From: an uncultured Eubacteriales bacterium
GTDB lineage: Bacteria > Bacillota > Clostridia > Oscillospirales > Oscillospiraceae
DNA length: 12,873 bases
NCBI GenBank assembly: GCA_900549885.1
Contig: URQA01000065.1
Location: 1 to 12,873 of the forward strand
Reading direction: 5' to 3'
Shown here piece by piece: positions 1 to 7,200 of this stretch. Every line of letters begins with the position of its first letter. Within the stretch, counting starts at the first letter, position 1. A model generated the notes under the pieces. It was not told the origin of the DNA, ran no database searches, and was given only the letters and a program-made list of their open reading frames with translations. A program made the position numbers and the translations under genes.

Positions 1-2
1 AT

Positions 3-3000
3 TTCCTGGACCACCCGGAAATGGTGCTGGGCCGACAGGAACCGGAAAGCACCGCTCACGGCATGGACTACACCGTGAACCCCATTGATGGGCTGGAGCT
101 GGCCGATCAGCTGCACGATGCTGTGAAGTACATTCGCGGCACCTACCAGGAGGCCGAGCTGCCGGAGCTGGGCGAAGGCGAAGCCATCGACACCTCTATC
201 CCCGCTGACCCCAATGTGAAGAGCTACTCCTATACCGTGGTGGACGGAGCTGTGTATTTCCGGGAGAACAGCCGCATGGTGCGCCCCGATCTCAACGCCA
301 CCGCCGAGGCCCGCATTAAAGGCATGGTGAGGCTGCGGGATTGTGTCCAGGAACTGATCGACCTGCAAATGGACGCAGCTACACCGGACAGCGACATTCG
401 TGAGAAGCAGATGGAGCTGAACCAGCTCTATGACGATTTTTCCGCCAAGTACGGCCTTATCAATGACCGGGGGAACCGGCTGGCCTTTGCTGATGATTCC
501 AGCTACTATCTGCTCTGCGCGCTGGAAGTCATTGACGAGAATGGCCAACTGAAGCACAAAGCAGATATGTTCACAAAGCGGACCATCAAGCCCCATGAGG
601 CGGTGACTTCCGTGGACACCGCAAGCGAAGCTCTGGCCGTATCCATCGCGGAAAAGGCCCGTGTGGACATGGAGTATATGGAACAGCTCACCGGCAAGAC
701 CAGTGACGAGCTGGCCGCCGAGCTGCAAGGCGTGATCTTCCGTCTGCCTGGGCCTGTTCCGGAGGGAGAACGGCCCACCTATGTGACCGCCGACGAATAC
801 CTTTCCGGCAATGTTCGGCGCAAGCTCCGTCAGGCACAGCGAGCCGCACAGCAGGACCCGGCCTTTGCCATCAATGTGGAGGCCCTGACCGCCGCCCAGC
901 CCAAAGACCTGGACGCTTCGGAGATCGAGGTGCGCCTGGGCGCTACCTGGATTGACAAGAAGTACATCCAGCAGTTCATGTATGAGACTTTCAACACCCC
1001 GAACTACCTTCAACGCGCCATCCAGGTCAACTATACCTCCTATACCGCCGAGTGGCAGATTACGGGCAAAAGCTCTGTCTCCGAAAACAATGTGGCGGCC
1101 TACACCACTTACGGAACCAGCCGTGCCAACGCCTACAAGATTCTGGAGGACAGCCTTAACCTGCGGGATGTCCGCATTTACGACACTGTGGAGGACGCAG
1201 ACGGCAAGGAACGCCGGGTGCTGAACGCCAAGGAGACCACTCTGGCCGCCCAAAAGCAGCAGGCCATCCGGGACGCTTTCCGTGATTGGATTTGGAGGGA
1301 CCCGGAGCGCCGCCAGACCCTGGTGCGCCAGTACAACGAGGAAATGAACTCCACCCGGCCCCGTGAATACGACGGGTCCCACATCACCTTTGGCGGCATG
1401 AACCCGTCCATTACCCTGCGGGATCACCAGCTGGGTGCTATTGCTCATGTGCTGTATGGCGGCAATACACTATTGGCACACGAGGTAGGCGCTGGCAAAA
1501 CCTTTGAGATGGTGGCCGCTGCGATGGAATCCAAGCGCCTGGGGCTATGCCAGAAGTCCCTCTTTGTGGTGCCGAACCACCTGACAGAACAGTGGGCATC
1601 GGAGTTTCTGCGGCTTTATCCCTCTGCAAAAATCCTGGTCACGACCCGCAAGGATTTTGAGACCCACAACCGCAAAAAATTCTGTGCCAGAATTGCCACC
1701 GGAGACTACGATGCCGTTATCATCGGACATTCGCAGTTTGAAAAAATCCCCATCAGCCGGGAGCGCCAGGAACGGCTCCTCTACGAGCAGATCGACGAGA
1801 TCACCGAGGGTATTGCCGAGGTACAGGCCAGCGGCGGTGAGCGTTTCACGGTCAAGCAGCTGGAACGGACCCGCAAATCCCTGGAGGCCAGACTGGAAAA
1901 GCTCCAGGCCGAGAGCCGCAAGGACGATGTGGTGACATTCGAGCAGTTGGGTGTGGACCGCCTATTCGTCGATGAAGCGCATAACTATAAAAACCTGTTT
2001 TTATACACCAAAATGCGGAATGTGGCAGGTCTCTCCACCAGCGATGCCCAAAAGTCCAGCGATATGTTCGCCAAGTGCCGCTACATGGACGAGATCACCG
2101 GCAGCCGAGGGGTTATCTTTGCCACCGGCACCCCGGTCAGCAACTCCATGACTGAACTTTACACCATGCAAAGATACCTCCAGTATGACCGCTTGCAGGA
2201 ACTGAGTATGACCCACTTTGACTGCTGGGCGTCGCGCTTTGGTGAAACGACGACGGCGCTGGAGCTGGCACCGGAAGGCACCGGCTACCGGGCGCGCACC
2301 CGCTTCTCCAAGTTTTTCAATCTCCCGGAGCTGATGAACCTGTTCAAAGAGGTGGCGGACATTAAAACCGCCGATCAGCTTCATCTGCCCACCCCGGAGG
2401 TAGAATACCACAACATCGTGGCCCAGCCCACCGAGCAGCAGCAGGAAATGGTGAAGGCGCTATCCGAGCGTGCTTCCCTGGTACACAGCGGCACGGTGGA
2501 CCCCTCCCAGGACAATATGCTCAAGATTACCAGCGATGGCCGCAAGCTGGGCCTGGACCAGCGCATTATCAATCAGGCGCTGCCGGACGAACCCGGCACC
2601 AAGGTCAACCAATGTGTCGCAAACATCATGCAGATCTGGCGGGACGGCGAGGCTGACAAGCTGACCCAGCTGGTGTTCTGCGATATTTCCACGCCCCAGG
2701 CGGCCCCTTCCAAAAAGGCAGCCAAGGCGTTGGACAACCCCACGCTCCATGCGCTGGAACAGGCTGTGCCGCTGGAAAAGCCGGAGCCGGTCTTTACCAT
2801 CTACGAGGACATCCGGCAAAAGCTCATCGCCCAGGGGATGCCCGCCGATCAAATTGCCTTTATCCATGAGGCCAACACCGAAGTGAGGAAAAAGGAACTG
2901 TTCGCCAAGGTCCGCACCGGCCAGGTGCGTGTCCTGCTGGGCAGCACCGCCAAGATGGGCGCTGGCACCAATGTGCAGGACCGGCTTGTGGCGCTCCATG

Positions 3001-4013
3001 ACCTGGACTGCCCGTGGCGGCCGGGAGACCTTGCCCAGCGCAAGGGCCGTATCGAGCGCCAGGGCAACCAAAATCCCCTGGTCCATGTGTACCGCTATGT
3101 GACTGAGGGAACCTTTGACGCCTATTTGTGGCAGACAGTGGAGAACAAACAGAAATTCATCAGCCAGATTATGACTTCCAAATCGCCGGTGAGAAGTTGC
3201 GACGATGTGGACGAAACGGCATTGTCCTTTGCCGAGATCAAGGCCCTGTGCGCCGGAGACCCCCGTATCAAGGAGCGCATGGACCTGGATGTGGAGGTCT
3301 CCAAGCTGAAGCTGATGAAAGCCGACCACCAGAGCAAGCAGTATCGTCTGGAGGACCAGCTGCTGAAATACTTCCCGGAGGAAATCGAAAAGCACAAGGG
3401 CTTTATCCAGGGGTTTGAGGCAGACCTGGAGACCCTGGCCGCCCATCCTCACCCGGAGGATGGCTTTGCCGGGATGGAGATCCGGGGCGATGTGCTGACC
3501 GACAAAGAAAACGCCGGTGCAGCCCTGCTGGACGCCTGTAAGGAGGTCAAAGGCTCCGAACCTGTGCAGATCGGCAACTATCGGGGTTTCACTATGTCCG
3601 TGGAGTTTTCGGCCTGGAAACAGGAATATACGCTCCTGCTGAAAGGCCAGATGACCCACCGGGCAAGCCTCGGCACAGATCCACGCGGCAACCTGACCCG
3701 CATTGACAATGCGCTCTCTCAAATGCCCCAGCGCCTGGAGGCGACCAAGGCCCAGCTGGACAATCTGTACCAGCAGCAGGCCGCCGCCAAGGAGGAAGTG
3801 GGCAAGCCTTTCCCTTATGAGGATGATCTGCGGGTAAAGTCCGCCCGTCTGGTGGAGCTGGACACGCTTCTGAATCTGGACGGCAAGGGCCGCTCTCAGC
3901 CGGAGTCCGTGATCGCAAAGAGCGCACGGCCCTCGGTGCTGGACAGCTTGAAGCGCCCGGTGCCGCCCCGCAGCCCCGAAAAGAAACCGAAACAGCATGA
4001 GGAGGTGCGATAA
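3..4013 (+). CDS. Giant SNF2-like DEAD/DEAH helicase of an ICE, 5' end outside window
   Basis: This is the C-terminal part of a very large ICE protein of the helicase/N6-DNA-methylase type. The frame is open from base 3 with no stop upstream of the first ATG (21), and the text before it reads like protein (FLDHPEMVLG), so the gene starts outside the window. Superfamily 2 motifs are in order: Walker A HEVGAGKT at 1479-1502, DEAH at 1971-1982, TGTPVSN (motif III) at 2124-2144, and motifs V-VI with GAGTNVQDR and QRKGRIERQG at about 2940-3070. After the helicase core comes a charged, Gln/Glu-rich coiled-coil-like tail that ends in a basic, proline-rich stretch. Family members often carry a methylase domain at the N-terminus, which cannot be seen here. 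The role in transfer or DNA protection is not established. The TAA is one base from the next start codon, so the two genes are likely in one operon. The helicase call is firm; the biological role is inference. Confidence 0.9.
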   Translation, partial: FLDHPEMVLGRQEPESTAHGMDYTVNPIDGLELADQLHDAVKYIRGTYQEAELPELGEGEAIDTSIPADPNVKSYSYTVVDGAVYFRENSRMVRPDLNATAEARIKGMVRLRDCVQELIDLQMDAATPDSDIREKQMELNQLYDDFSAKYGLINDRGNRLAFADDSSYYLLCALEVIDENGQLKHKADMFTKRTIKPHEAVTSVDTASEALAVSIAEKARVDMEYMEQLTGKTSDELAAELQGVIFRLPGPVPEGERPTYVTADEYLSGNVRRKLRQAQRAAQQDPAFAINVEALTAAQPKDLDASEIEVRLGATWIDKKYIQQFMYETFNTPNYLQRAIQVNYTSYTAEWQITGKSSVSENNVAAYTTYGTSRANAYKILEDSLNLRDVRIYDTVEDADGKERRVLNAKETTLAAQKQQAIRDAFRDWIWRDPERRQTLVRQYNEEMNSTRPREYDGSHITFGGMNPSITLRDHQLGAIAHVLYGGNTLLAHEVGAGKTFEMVAAAMESKRLGLCQKSLFVVPNHLTEQWASEFLRLYPSAKILVTTRKDFETHNRKKFCARIATGDYDAVIIGHSQFEKIPISRERQERLLYEQIDEITEGIAEVQASGGERFTVKQLERTRKSLEARLEKLQAESRKDDVVTFEQLGVDRLFVDEAHNYKNLFLYTKMRNVAGLSTSDAQKSSDMFAKCRYMDEITGSRGVIFATGTPVSNSMTELYTMQRYLQYDRLQELSMTHFDCWASRFGETTTALELAPEGTGYRARTRFSKFFNLPELMNLFKEVADIKTADQLHLPTPEVEYHNIVAQPTEQQQEMVKALSERASLVHSGTVDPSQDNMLKITSDGRKLGLDQRIINQALPDEPGTKVNQCVANIMQIWRDGEADKLTQLVFCDISTPQAAPSKKAAKALDNPTLHALEQAVPLEKPEPVFTIYEDIRQKLIAQGMPADQIAFIHEANTEVRKKELFAKVRTGQVRVLLGSTAKMGAGTNVQDRLVALHDLDCPWRPGDLAQRKGRIERQGNQNPLVHVYRYVTEGTFDAYLWQTVENKQKFISQIMTSKSPVRSCDDVDETALSFAEIKALCAGDPRIKERMDLDVEVSKLKLMKADHQSKQYRLEDQLLKYFPEEIEKHKGFIQGFEADLETLAAHPHPEDGFAGMEIRGDVLTDKENAGAALLDACKEVKGSEPVQIGNYRGFTMSVEFSAWKQEYTLLLKGQMTHRASLGTDPRGNLTRIDNALSQMPQRLEATKAQLDNLYQQQAAAKEEVGKPFPYEDDLRVKSARLVELDTLLNLDGKGRSQPESVIAKSARPSVLDSLKRPVPPRSPEKKPKQHEEVR

Positions 4014-4014
4014 C

Positions 4015-5079
4015 ATGAATACCAACGATCTGAATACGGCCCTCTATGAAAAGATGGCCGCTGAACAGGACAAATACCGGGACTGGCTGAAAAGCCAGCC
4101 TCCGGCAGAGGTCCTGAACCACGCCTACGAATACACCGTCCGGGAGGACATCGTGATGGCGATGGAGGAGCTGGAGCTGACCGACGCCCAAGCTCAGGCC
4201 CTGTTGGATTCTCCCACGCCGCTGGCCGATGTGTACCGTCACTTTGAGAAACTGGAGACCGGCTACATGGATGTGATCCGGGACAGCATTGAGAACCGGG
4301 CCGATGATGCTTGCAAGGCCCAGGCGGAGCTGCGGAAAGCCGCCATTTACCCCCACTCCGCTGCCTATGCGAAAGAGCATGGAGAGCTGGAGCAGTACCG
4401 GGCTTCCAACAACGCCAATCTCCAATGCAAGGAGGCCATTGAAGCTGCGGTGCGGGAACACTTCGACGGGATGTATCTCAGTCACGATGCCGCCAAGGGT
4501 GTGATCGAGACCTACGGCATGGACCGGGTCATGCTGGTCCTTGCCAACACCGTCCAGCTCCAGGACTGGGATGGGCGCTACTCGCCCCGCAACAAGGAAT
4601 GGGCAAAGACCATCCCCAACTACAACTCCGATACCGTCCGGTGTGGGTATGCCCTGAACAGCCACCCCGCTGTTTTGAACGGGTTTATTGATCTGGTGCG
4701 CGAGGAACATCTGCGCCGCCAGCCCTTGACGTCAGAGGACATCCAGGCAGAGGCAGAACGGATTTTGCGGGAGCTGCGCGCACCAGATATGCCGAACAGC
4801 CCCCACGGGACCCATTACATGGCCCGCATTTCCCCGGAGTTTCTGAATCGTGCCGGGAGCAAAGACCATGATCGGCTGATGAATCTCCTGCCGTTTCGCA
4901 GTCTGTCGTTTACCGGTATGAAGGGACTTCCTGGAACCTATGCCACCATTCTGGGCAGCGAGGACCGCTCCAAGGAGCTGCGCCAGCCCCGGCCTTCTGT
5001 CCGGGAGCATTTGAAGCAGGAACCGAAACAGGCAGCCCCCAAAGCTCCGGGCCATAAGAAACGGGAGCCGGAACGGTGA
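4015..5079 (+). CDS. DUF3848/DUF3849 ICE protein
   Basis: This is a soluble protein of 354 residues with no signal peptide or membrane segment. The first ~95 residues (from LNTALYEKMAAEQDKYRDWL) look like DUF3848. Residues ~110-235 (HSAAYAKEHGELEQYRASN, then FDGMYLSHDAAKGVIE and the NTVQLQDWDGRYS region) look like DUF3849. Both domains are common in Tn1549-like elements of Clostridia and neither has a known activity. I start at ATG 4015 because AGGAGGTG lies 8 bases upstream; the in-frame ATG at 3997 lies inside the helicase gene and upstream of that site. The stop overlaps the mobC start by four bases (GTGA), which suggests translational coupling. The C-terminus is basic and proline-rich, as in the helicase. 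The family call is from memory of the domain patterns; function is unknown. Confidence 0.8.
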   Translation: MNTNDLNTALYEKMAAEQDKYRDWLKSQPPAEVLNHAYEYTVREDIVMAMEELELTDAQAQALLDSPTPLADVYRHFEKLETGYMDVIRDSIENRADDACKAQAELRKAAIYPHSAAYAKEHGELEQYRASNNANLQCKEAIEAAVREHFDGMYLSHDAAKGVIETYGMDRVMLVLANTVQLQDWDGRYSPRNKEWAKTIPNYNSDTVRCGYALNSHPAVLNGFIDLVREEHLRRQPLTSEDIQAEAERILRELRAPDMPNSPHGTHYMARISPEFLNRAGSKDHDRLMNLLPFRSLSFTGMKGLPGTYATILGSEDRSKELRQPRPSVREHLKQEPKQAAPKAPGHKKREPER

Positions 5080-5420
5080 GCACTCCAAAGCGCAAACGGG
5101 AGGTCCAGGTGAATTTTCGGGTCTCCCCGGAGGAGCTGGCGCTGATCGAGCAGAAAATGTCCCAACTTGGGACGAAGAACCGAGAAGCCTATCTGCGGAA
5201 GATGGCTCTGGACGGTTATGTGGTGCAGCTGGACTTGCCGGAGCTGAAGGAGCTGGTGTCTCTGCTGCGCCGGAGCAGCAACAACCTGAACCAGCTCACC
5301 CGCCGAGTACATGAGACCGGGCGTGTCTACGACGCTGACCTGGAAGATATAGCCCAGCGGCAGGAGCAGCTATGGGAGGGCGTGAAGGAAATCCTGACCC
5401 AGCTCTCCAATCTATCGTGA
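5076..5420 (+). CDS. mobC: MobC-like relaxosome accessory protein
   Basis: This small basic protein (114 residues) starts with a ribbon-helix-helix-like segment: KRKREVQVNFRVSPEELALI, then a helix running to YLRKMALDGY. It ends in a helical region with SSNNLNQLTRRVHETG, which matches the MobC family of plasmid and ICE mobilization proteins. MobC binds DNA near oriT and helps the relaxase melt and nick it. The start is GTG 5076, which overlaps the previous stop (GTGA) and has GGGAG upstream. In this element class mobC is the usual partner of the relaxase, but here the relaxase gene is 1.8 kb further on and is separated by three terminators. The next feature is a strong terminator, so mobC ends the helicase-DUF-mobC transcript. 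Confidence 0.85.
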   Translation: MSTPKRKREVQVNFRVSPEELALIEQKMSQLGTKNREAYLRKMALDGYVVQLDLPELKELVSLLRRSSNNLNQLTRRVHETGRVYDADLEDIAQRQEQLWEGVKEILTQLSNLS

Positions 5421-5440
5421 CAGGGGTATATATCCCATCT

Positions 5441-5495
5441 GCGGAGGGAGGAACGGCGTTCTTTTCGCCGCGCCTCCCTCCGCTTTTTCTTTTTG
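5441..5495 (+). terminator. Strong intrinsic terminator after mobC
   Basis: An 11-bp perfect GC-rich stem (GCGGAGGGAGG at 5441-5451 with CCTCCCTCCGC at 5473-5483) contains an inner CGGCG/CGCCG stem and is followed by TTTTTCTTTTT. It should end the transcript that contains mobC. Confidence 0.9.
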
Positions 5496-5559
5496 TCTGT
5501 ATCCTTGCCTTTTGACGGGGCTTGCCGGATAATAAAGGCAGATAGCAAAGTGTTCTCAC

Positions 5560-5580
5560 ATCTCACAAAGGAGTTGAGAT
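5560..5580 (+). promoter_or_regulatory. Hairpin presenting the RBS in its loop
   Basis: ATCTCA (5560-5565) pairs with TGAGAT (5575-5580). The loop holds AAAGGAG (5567-5573), the ribosome binding site for the ATG at 5585. The stem is short and AT-rich, so it may only tune translation or may be chance. Confidence 0.35.
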
Positions 5581-5584
5581 ACCG

Positions 5585-5896
5585 ATGTTGACCTTTGAAA
5601 AGGTTTTAGAGATTTTCGAGGACTATCTGGCGCAGGATATGGAGCTGGAAGTCTACAAGAGCCGGTACGGATATGTCTGCGTATCCTTCAACGGCTCGCC
5701 CCCGGACCCGCCCTATTGCGAGGGTGATGTGTGCCGGACCCCGGAGGAACTGTTTGACCATCTGCTGGTCGAGTACGAATCCTTTGCCTCCATTCAGCTG
5801 ACAAAGGGACGCCGGGAAGAAAACGAGGCCGACGAGGAACAGGTCCGCCGTCTATGCCAGAAGTATTTAGATCGTCGAGAGGAGGCTATGAAATGA
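5585..5896 (+). CDS. Small acidic ICE protein of unknown function
   Basis: The product has 103 residues, is acidic, and has no membrane segment. I do not recognise a named domain. The N-terminal half (LTFEKVLEIFEDYLAQD, then YKSRYGYVCVSFNG) suggests an alpha-beta fold. The C-terminal third is charged and probably helical (QVRRLCQKYLDRREEAMK). AAAGGAG lies 11 bases before ATG 5585. The stop overlaps the next start in ATGA (5893-5896), so the two products are probably made in a fixed ratio. Similar short ORFs next to CD1845-like genes are, as far as I recall, common in clostridial ICEs, which suggests a backbone rather than a cargo gene. No function can be inferred. Confidence 0.75.
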   Translation: MLTFEKVLEIFEDYLAQDMELEVYKSRYGYVCVSFNGSPPDPPYCEGDVCRTPEELFDHLLVEYESFASIQLTKGRREENEADEEQVRRLCQKYLDRREEAMK

Positions 5897-6192
5897 CCGT
5901 ATTGAAGCTGATTATGAAGATTGTGATTGCGCCGGTGATCCTGCTGCTCACCCTGGCCATCTGGATTTGCGTGGGGCTGGTCTATGTATCTGGCTTGGTG
6001 CTGGGGCTGCTCAGTACGGTGATCGCCCTGCTGGGCGTGGCCGTCCTGATGACATACTCCCCGCAGAACGGCCTTATTCTGTTGGTAATCGCGTTTCTCA
6101 TAAGCCCCTTTGGGCTGCCGAAATTGGCCTTTTGGCTGCTTGGCAAGGTGCAGGATTTGAAGTTTGCAATACAGGATTTGGTCTACGGATAA
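5893..6192 (+). CDS. CD1845-like small membrane protein
   Basis: The product has 99 residues and is almost entirely hydrophobic. Three membrane segments are likely: roughly residues 8-30 (IMKIVIAPVILLLTLAIWIC), 30-55 (the SGLVLGLLSTVIALLGVAV stretch) and 62-85 (the GLILLVIAFLISPFGLPKL stretch). The last ~15 residues (LLGKVQDLKFAIQDLVYG) look like an amphipathic cytoplasmic helix. The SPFGLP turn and the tail resemble the CD1845 family of clostridial conjugative transposons. I start at ATG 5893, which overlaps the previous stop in ATGA; an in-frame ATG at 5854 would lie inside the previous gene and add 13 polar residues. The role is unknown; a part in the mating apparatus or its membrane anchoring is only a guess from context. 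Confidence 0.75.
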   Translation: MTVLKLIMKIVIAPVILLLTLAIWICVGLVYVSGLVLGLLSTVIALLGVAVLMTYSPQNGLILLVIAFLISPFGLPKLAFWLLGKVQDLKFAIQDLVYG

Positions 6193-6209
6193 TATTGGAG
6201 AGAAAAGTG

Positions 6210-6242
6210 CAGCCAGCCGGTTTGAACCCGGCTGGCTGTTTT
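6210..6242. terminator. Terminator hairpin between convergent genes
   Basis: CAGCCAGCCGG (6210-6220) and CCGGCTGGCTG (6228-6238) form an 11-bp perfect stem with a 7-base loop, followed by TTTT on the + strand. On the minus strand it follows the stop of the XRE gene directly, with a looser T-rich stretch, so it may serve both converging genes. Confidence 0.8.
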
Positions 6243-6567
6243 ACTGCTCTGGATGCTTTAGAGCTGCCTTTATCATTGCAAGTGCAAGCTCTTGTTTTGA
6301 CAGTGGCGCATCTTTCCATAGCATTTCAATTTCATGGATTTTACTGATCTCATTTTCGCTCAATTCATCCTGCAACAGATAGTCAGGAGAAATGTGGAGC
6401 GCCTTGCAAATGTCGATGAATACCGGCAGGCTGGGCATCTTGGCTCCACCTTCAATTTGCCGCAGATAAGTGGCATTGATGTTACATAATTCCGATAATT
6501 TGTCGGCTGTCAGGCCACGAGACTTCCGCACCTCGTTGATGCGCTTTCCCAATTTGCTTTGTTCCAT
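6241..6567 (-). CDS. XRE-family transcriptional regulator
   Basis: The product has 108 residues. Residues ~5-60 form a Cro/CI-type helix-turn-helix: KLGKRINEVRKSRGLTADKL, then SELCNINATYLRQIEGG (recognition helix region) and VFIDICKALHISPDYLL. The C-terminal part (EIEMLWKDAPLSKQELALAM) is helical and may mediate dimerisation. I start at ATG 6567, with GGGTG a few bases upstream; a GTG three codons further out (6576) is the alternative. The gene is divergent from the SLOG gene at 6730, and the 162 bases between them hold several short palindromes. It most likely represses its own promoter and its neighbour's, but the inducer is unknown. The two flanking terminators make the pair a self-contained unit. 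Confidence 0.85.
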   Translation of the reverse strand: MEQSKLGKRINEVRKSRGLTADKLSELCNINATYLRQIEGGAKMPSLPVFIDICKALHISPDYLLQDELSENEISKIHEIEMLWKDAPLSKQELALAMIKAALKHPEQ

Positions 6568-6576
6568 AGTCCACAC

Positions 6577-6729
6577 CCGTCTATTAGCTGTTAGCGATTA
6601 TTTTATGTACTCTAAGACTACATTATGATTGCGGGTTATAATAGCGTCTGTTAGACTATGTTTTATAAGCTGTCAGCTTTGCTTTTGATTGAAGCTCAGA
6701 ACAATAGCTTTAGAAAGTGAGGACAAGGT
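6577..6729. promoter_or_regulatory. Divergent control region with palindromes (candidate operators)
   Basis: Three related palindromes share a central GTT or T: GCTGTTAGC (6587-6595), GTCTGTTAGAC (6646-6656) and the perfect 13-mer AAGCTGTCAGCTT (6667-6679). A TATAAT (6637-6642) lies just before the second one, which would then cover the start of transcription toward the SLOG gene; the matching -35 is weak. The RBS for the gene at 6730 is AAGTGAGGA (6715-6723). The operators are inferred from symmetry and position only. Confidence 0.45.
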
Positions 6730-7167
6730 ATGATTGTAACCTTTTGTGGCCATGCACAGATCTCGCAGAGTGAGAAAATAGAGAAATGGTTATACGCTGT
6801 TACGCAAAAACTGATTGAACAAGGAGCGACTACCTTTTACCTGGGCGGCTATGGAGCCTTTGACTTATTGGCGGCGTCTGTTCTGAGAGCGCAGAAAAAA
6901 CGGTATCCGCAGATTGAGCTGATCCTTGTTCTGGCATATCTAAACACCGGGAGGAACACTTCCGGTTACGACAGCACCGTGTATCCGCCGTTGGAAACTA
7001 CGCCACGCCGTTTTGCGATTTCTCACAGAAATCGCTGGATGGTAGAGGCCAGTGATGTGGTAGTAGCGTATGTTCTCCATGATTGGGGTGGAGCCGCCAC
7101 AACACTGCGGTGCGCCAAACAGAAAAAGAAACAAATTATTTCTTACCGTGACGAGATAGGCAGTTAA
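6730..7167 (+). CDS. SLOG/DprA-LOG-like Rossmann-fold protein
   Basis: The product has 145 residues and is soluble. It begins with a beta-strand motif, MIVTFCGH, followed by a helix and LGGYGAFDLLA (residues ~38-48), a glycine-rich nucleotide-binding loop of the SLOG superfamily (DUF1273/YpsA, LOG and DprA relatives). The second half has RNRWMVEASDVVVAYV (~100-115) followed by WGGAATTLRCAKQKKKQII, where the GGA-T element is the usual second conserved loop. SLOG proteins bind or cleave nucleotide-derived ligands; some act as sensors in stress or defence systems. No substrate can be named here. Its place opposite an XRE repressor suggests regulated expression. The stop codon lies in the loop of the terminator that follows. 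The fold call is reasonable; the function is open. Confidence 0.65.
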   Translation: MIVTFCGHAQISQSEKIEKWLYAVTQKLIEQGATTFYLGGYGAFDLLAASVLRAQKKRYPQIELILVLAYLNTGRNTSGYDSTVYPPLETTPRRFAISHRNRWMVEASDVVVAYVLHDWGGAATTLRCAKQKKKQIISYRDEIGS

Positions 7168-7183
7168 GGCTGCCTATTTTTTT
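7156..7183 (+). terminator. Terminator overlapping the SLOG gene stop
   Basis: ATAGGCAG (7156-7163) and CTGCCTAT (7170-7177) form an 8-bp perfect stem, followed by seven T (7177-7183). The loop TTAAGG contains the TAA of the SLOG gene. It lies only 18 bases before the relaxase start codon, so relaxase mRNA must come by readthrough or coupling, or from a promoter within the SLOG gene. Confidence 0.75.
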
Positions 7184-7200
7184 GAAGGGAGGCAACCTTT

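Noticed and set aside
2460..4025. 521-codon open frame on the minus strand
   Set aside because: It lies wholly opposite the helicase gene, which has clear motifs. Long antisense frames are expected in GC-rich coding DNA, and its protein text is low-complexity Leu/His/Gly with no motif.
3592..4710. 372-codon open frame on the minus strand
   Set aside because: It is antisense to the end of the helicase gene and to the DUF3848/DUF3849 gene, and has a Pro/Arg-rich tail typical of shadow frames.
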